From positions 1-14,893 of the forward strand of contig SLST01000272.1 of NCBI GenBank assembly GCA_007130265.1: 14,893 nt of DNA. Direction: 5' to 3'. Of the stretch, positions 12,866-14,893 are shown piece after piece. Each line of letters begins with the position of its first letter. The stretch's first letter is position 1. The notes beneath the pieces are model-generated. The model ran no database searches and was not told the DNA's origin. It saw nothing but the letters and a program-made list of their open reading frames with translations. The position numbers were made by a program, and so were the translations under genes. The DNA comes from Spirochaetales bacterium (GTDB lineage: Bacteria; Spirochaetota; Spirochaetia; DSM-27196; SLST01).

Positions 12866-14133
12866 CACTCCTCCAGGTTCAGTGCTCGCGATATGGCGAA
12901 CTTCGCGATCGGCGGGCCGGATATCTCGTTGACGAAGATTGAGAGCAGCACCACGTTGGTCGCGGTTCGCACCATGTCCGAAGAGAGCGCGGCAGGAAGG
13001 CCCGCAGATGGCCCAATCTGCCCCAACTCGCTTGCCGCCTGCAGGAGCAGGACAAGCCCCAGTGCTACTCCCGCCTGAGCGAACAACCCTACGCCTATCC
13101 AGTTGCGGATGACCGGATCGCTCCTGCCGATCCGTGCGCCCAGGTACGACCCGAAGTACTTCCCGAACCAACGCGCGGCGACGAAGGCCGCACCGAGCAC
13201 CAGCACCTCGGGCCCGAACAGGAGCCCCGGATTGAGCTTGGTGCCCGCGATGACGAAGAAGAGTGCGTACACGGGGGGCGTCAGCGGTTCGAGCGTGCGA
13301 AAGATACGGGTGTTGCCGGCGCTGAGGTTCGCGATAGTCGCGCCGGCGGCCATGTTCATGAGCAGCGGTGAGAATCGAAGCGACACGGCCAACGCCGTGG
13401 AGAGAAAGAGGAACCCCAGAGTCAGGATCATGACCTCACCCGGATTGGACTGACGTCGCGTGGTCGCGTAGATAAGGTAGCCTATCACGGCTCCGAGTGC
13501 CAGGCTGATGCCCAGGTCCGCGAGTGAACGCCAGACGAGAACCGATGCCCGCGAAGCGTCGCCGAGCATCGCCGGGACCATCGCGAGGATGACGCCGAAG
13601 ACCGCGATCGAGACCGCATCACCGAGAGCCACGGTTCCGTTCAGATGGTCGACGAACGGCCCGCGGGCGCGGGTTGCCTGGACGATCGCGATCACCGCGG
13701 CCGGTGACGTCGTCGTGGCGATCGCGCCGAGCAGCAGCGCAAACGGCATCGGGACCGCGAGCAGCAGAAGGGCGGCCGCCACGACCCCGAACGTCATGAT
13801 GAACTGCCCGGCGGTAATCCACCCCACCGAGCGGTAGACGCGTCGAAGCTTGGCCAGCCGCAGTTCACCACCGATGGTGAGCGCGATGATGCCGAGCGCC
13901 ACCTCGGTGATCACGGCCAGATCCTCAGCGGCGCCCTTGCCGAGTATGGCCAGCCCACCGGTCCCCATGAACATCCCTGCGAGGATGAAACCGGTGATCT
14001 CCGGCAGCCGGATCGCTCCGGCGGCTCGGGCGAGAAGGTAGCCGACGATCAGCATCAGCCCGATTGCGAAGAGAGGGTGGCTGCGCAGGAATGCGATGAA
14101 GGCGCCGTTGTCCAGGAAAGCCGGAAGGAACAT
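12865..14133 (-). CDS. Cation:proton antiporter, CPA2-like (KefB/NapA type)
   Basis: A 422-residue membrane protein with about 12 to 13 hydrophobic segments across its length, the usual size of a CPA family transport domain without a C-terminal TrkA-N domain. Family marks include RLPEITGFILAGMFMG (42-57), GELRLAKLRR (89-98), the unwound-helix segment ATTTSPAAV (139-147) and the ion-binding Asp172 in VALGDAVSIAV. That site reads Gly-Asp rather than Asp-Asp, as in electroneutral members. It would exchange Na+ or K+ for protons at the cytoplasmic membrane. The missing C-terminal regulatory domain is apparently supplied in trans by the EIIA/PII protein, whose ATG overlaps this stop. No good ribosome site precedes the ATG. 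A strong promoter-like sequence at 14148-14176 would give a leader of about 8 nt. Ion specificity is not readable. Confidence 0.88.
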   Translation of the reverse strand: MFLPAFLDNGAFIAFLRSHPLFAIGLMLIVGYLLARAAGAIRLPEITGFILAGMFMGTGGLAILGKGAAEDLAVITEVALGIIALTIGGELRLAKLRRVYRSVGWITAGQFIMTFGVVAAALLLLAVPMPFALLLGAIATTTSPAAVIAIVQATRARGPFVDHLNGTVALGDAVSIAVFGVILAMVPAMLGDASRASVLVWRSLADLGISLALGAVIGYLIYATTRRQSNPGEVMILTLGFLFLSTALAVSLRFSPLLMNMAAGATIANLSAGNTRIFRTLEPLTPPVYALFFVIAGTKLNPGLLFGPEVLVLGAAFVAARWFGKYFGSYLGARIGRSDPVIRNWIGVGLFAQAGVALGLVLLLQAASELGQIGPSAGLPAALSSDMVRTATNVVLLSIFVNEISGPPIAKFAISRALNLEE

Positions 14134-14147
14134 ACTGATGAGTCGGA

Positions 14148-14176
14148 ATTATGACGAACACCACGGCGTGAGGCAA
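14148..14176 (-). promoter_or_regulatory. Candidate promoter of the antiporter-EIIA/PII operon
   Basis: On the minus strand TTGCCT (14176-14171), a 17-nt spacer and CATAAT (14153-14148) match the sigma-70 consensus at 4 and 5 of 6 positions, the best match I see in the window. It lies in the 46-nt gap after the dcd stop. Transcription would start near 14141, only about 8 nt before the antiporter ATG, consistent with the lack of a ribosome site there. Confidence 0.5.
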
Positions 14177-14179
14177 GGA

Positions 14180-14701
14180 CTATCGCTGGAAGTCCTTGAA
14201 CAGCATGCTGTGCTGGATCCCCCGGTTGTTCTGGTACTTGCCGCTCGTGTACCGATCATAGTCGCCCTCGATCGTATGGTAGAAGATCTGACAGATCTGG
14301 ATGCCGGCGTAGATGCGGATGGGCTGCACGCAGAAGACCTCGAGCGTCCAGAAACCTTTGAAGCCGACGTCTCCGAATCCCGCGGTGATATGCACGAAGA
14401 GCCCAAGCCGGCCGACGGAGCTGCGCCCCTCGAGCATGGGCACGTAACCGTCGGTTTCGGTGTACTCGACGGTCCGCCCCAGGTAGAGCCGATGCGGTTC
14501 GAGCAGCAGGCCATCCTCGGGAATCGTGATCTCGTCGGAGAGATTCTCGACGCGCATATCGAGCGTGTTTGACCGGTATACCCGCAACTGGTGGTGGAGG
14601 GTGAGGTTGTACGAGTTGGGGTTCAGGCGGGCGCGATCGTACGGATCGATGATGATCTTGCCGCCGAGGTTTCGCTCGATCTCGCGTCCGGAAACGATCA
14701 T
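14180..14701 (-). CDS. dcd: dCTP deaminase
   Basis: A 173-residue enzyme of the dCTP deaminase/dUTPase fold, forming dUTP (or dUMP in bifunctional members) from dCTP for thymidylate synthesis. It begins with the family sequence MIVSGREIERNLGGKI, then LNPNSYNLTLH. The nucleotide site EGRSSVGRLGLFVH spans 91-104, followed by ITAGFGDVGFKGFWTLE with catalytic Glu121. The end, GKYQNNRGIQHS, is the C-terminal segment that closes over the base. Whether it is mono- or bifunctional cannot be told. The start matches the family N-terminus, but no Shine-Dalgarno is visible in the 20 nt before it. Those 20 nt are also all that separates it from the terminator of the gene upstream, so its own transcription signal is unclear. 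It shares no metabolic theme with the antiporter downstream. Confidence 0.92.
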   Translation of the reverse strand: MIVSGREIERNLGGKIIIDPYDRARLNPNSYNLTLHHQLRVYRSNTLDMRVENLSDEITIPEDGLLLEPHRLYLGRTVEYTETDGYVPMLEGRSSVGRLGLFVHITAGFGDVGFKGFWTLEVFCVQPIRIYAGIQICQIFYHTIEGDYDRYTSGKYQNNRGIQHSMLFKDFQR

Positions 14702-14721
14702 CGCAGGAACGGATGGCGCAG

Positions 14722-14770
14722 AAAAAGGCCCTCGCGAACCAGAACCAGGTGGTGCCTGGGCACGAGGGCC
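14722..14770 (-). terminator. Rho-independent terminator of the gene at the window's right end
   Basis: An 8-bp perfect stem is formed by GGCCCTCG (14727-14734) and CGAGGGCC (14763-14770). Inside it a second 5-bp stem pairs CCAGG (14745-14749) with CCTGG (14755-14759). Read on the minus strand, the outer stem is followed directly by five U (14726-14722). No T-run follows on the plus strand, so it works in the minus direction. It begins 7 nt after the stop of the partial gene at 14777 and ends 20 nt before the dcd ATG. Confidence 0.82.
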
Positions 14771-14776
14771 GTCAAC

Positions 14777-14893
14777 CTACATCAGGTCGCGGGGCTTGCG
14801 GCCGGTATTCCCAGTCTTGTCGCAGACTGCGAAATGCTTCATCTTGCCGTTCTCAAAAACCGACTTCATGACGATCTTGCCACCCCAGCGGCT
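14777..14893 (-). CDS. C-terminal end of an unrecognised protein (partial, 5' end outside window)
   Basis: The frame is open from the window's right edge to a TAG at 14779-14777 and gives 38 residues: it starts SRWGGKIVMKSVFENG and ends CDKTGNTGRKPRDLM. The piece is basic, with one Cys and an evenly coding-like composition. The intrinsic terminator 7 nt downstream supports a real gene end. I do not recognise the family. The size of the complete protein is unknown: it may be a small protein or the tail of a large one. An internal ATG at residue 9 could also be a start, but that would leave an implausibly short product. Confidence 0.65.
   Translation of the reverse strand, partial: SRWGGKIVMKSVFENGKMKHFAVCDKTGNTGRKPRDLM

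Noticed and set aside
1..14893. Search by eye for CRISPR repeats, tRNA or rRNA genes, insertion sequences, toxin-antitoxin or phage-defence genes.
   Set aside because: None seen. The gaps longer than 60 nt are only 8989-9086 (divergent promoters) and 14702-14776 (terminator), so there is no room for a hidden RNA gene of size outside coding sequence.

Overview
This is a high-GC, gene-dense bacterial window with almost no intergenic space, short operons and convergent genes that meet end to end. The gene content is a free-living heterotroph's: sugar oxidoreductases, glucokinase, UDP-sugar synthesis and a proton antiporter. A small exported beta-barrel-like protein ending in Phe implies a Gram-negative-type envelope. 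The divergent UDP-glucose pyrophosphorylase and the DHH protein remind me of spirochaetes, but that is a weak guess and no rRNA is present to settle it.

Layout. (1) Positions 1-2188, plus strand: the end of a thiamine-dependent E1 beta-type subunit, then a SorE-like L-sorbose-1-phosphate reductase. (2) 2230-3258, plus: an exported nitrilase-superfamily amidohydrolase. (3) 3267-8988, minus: a tight six-gene operon read from right to left: DHH phosphoesterase, PHP phosphoesterase, SrlD-like short-chain dehydrogenase with an N-terminal extension, small outer-membrane-like protein, D-2-hydroxyacid dehydrogenase, xylose-isomerase-like TIM barrel protein. Gaps are 2 to 13 nt. (4) 9087-12032, plus, divergent from the DHH operon: glucokinase, UTP-glucose-1-phosphate uridylyltransferase, and hisI. 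(5) 12029-14133, minus: a CPA2-type cation/proton antiporter followed by a PTS EIIA/PII-like protein. (6) 14180-14701, minus: dCTP deaminase. (7) 14722-14893, minus: an intrinsic terminator and the last 38 residues of an unrecognised protein.

How the genes fit together. The SorE-like and SrlD-like enzymes would form consecutive steps (L-sorbose 1-phosphate to glucitol 6-phosphate to fructose 6-phosphate). They lie in two opposed gene sets whose other members (E1, hydroxyacid dehydrogenase, sugar isomerase, phosphoesterases) suggest a wider carbohydrate or polyol route that I cannot name. Glucokinase plus UDP-glucose synthesis channels glucose to UDP-glucose, lacking only phosphoglucomutase here. 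The antiporter and EIIA/PII protein look like a transporter with its own sensory partner.

The least explained items are the EIIA/PII fusion coupled to the antiporter, the SDR with about 108 extra N-terminal residues, the PHP protein with an RNase-AM-like insertion but apparently replaced metal ligands, the changed nucleotide loop of the uridylyltransferase, and possible leaderless promoters. I found no tRNA, rRNA, CRISPR array, insertion sequence or phage gene.
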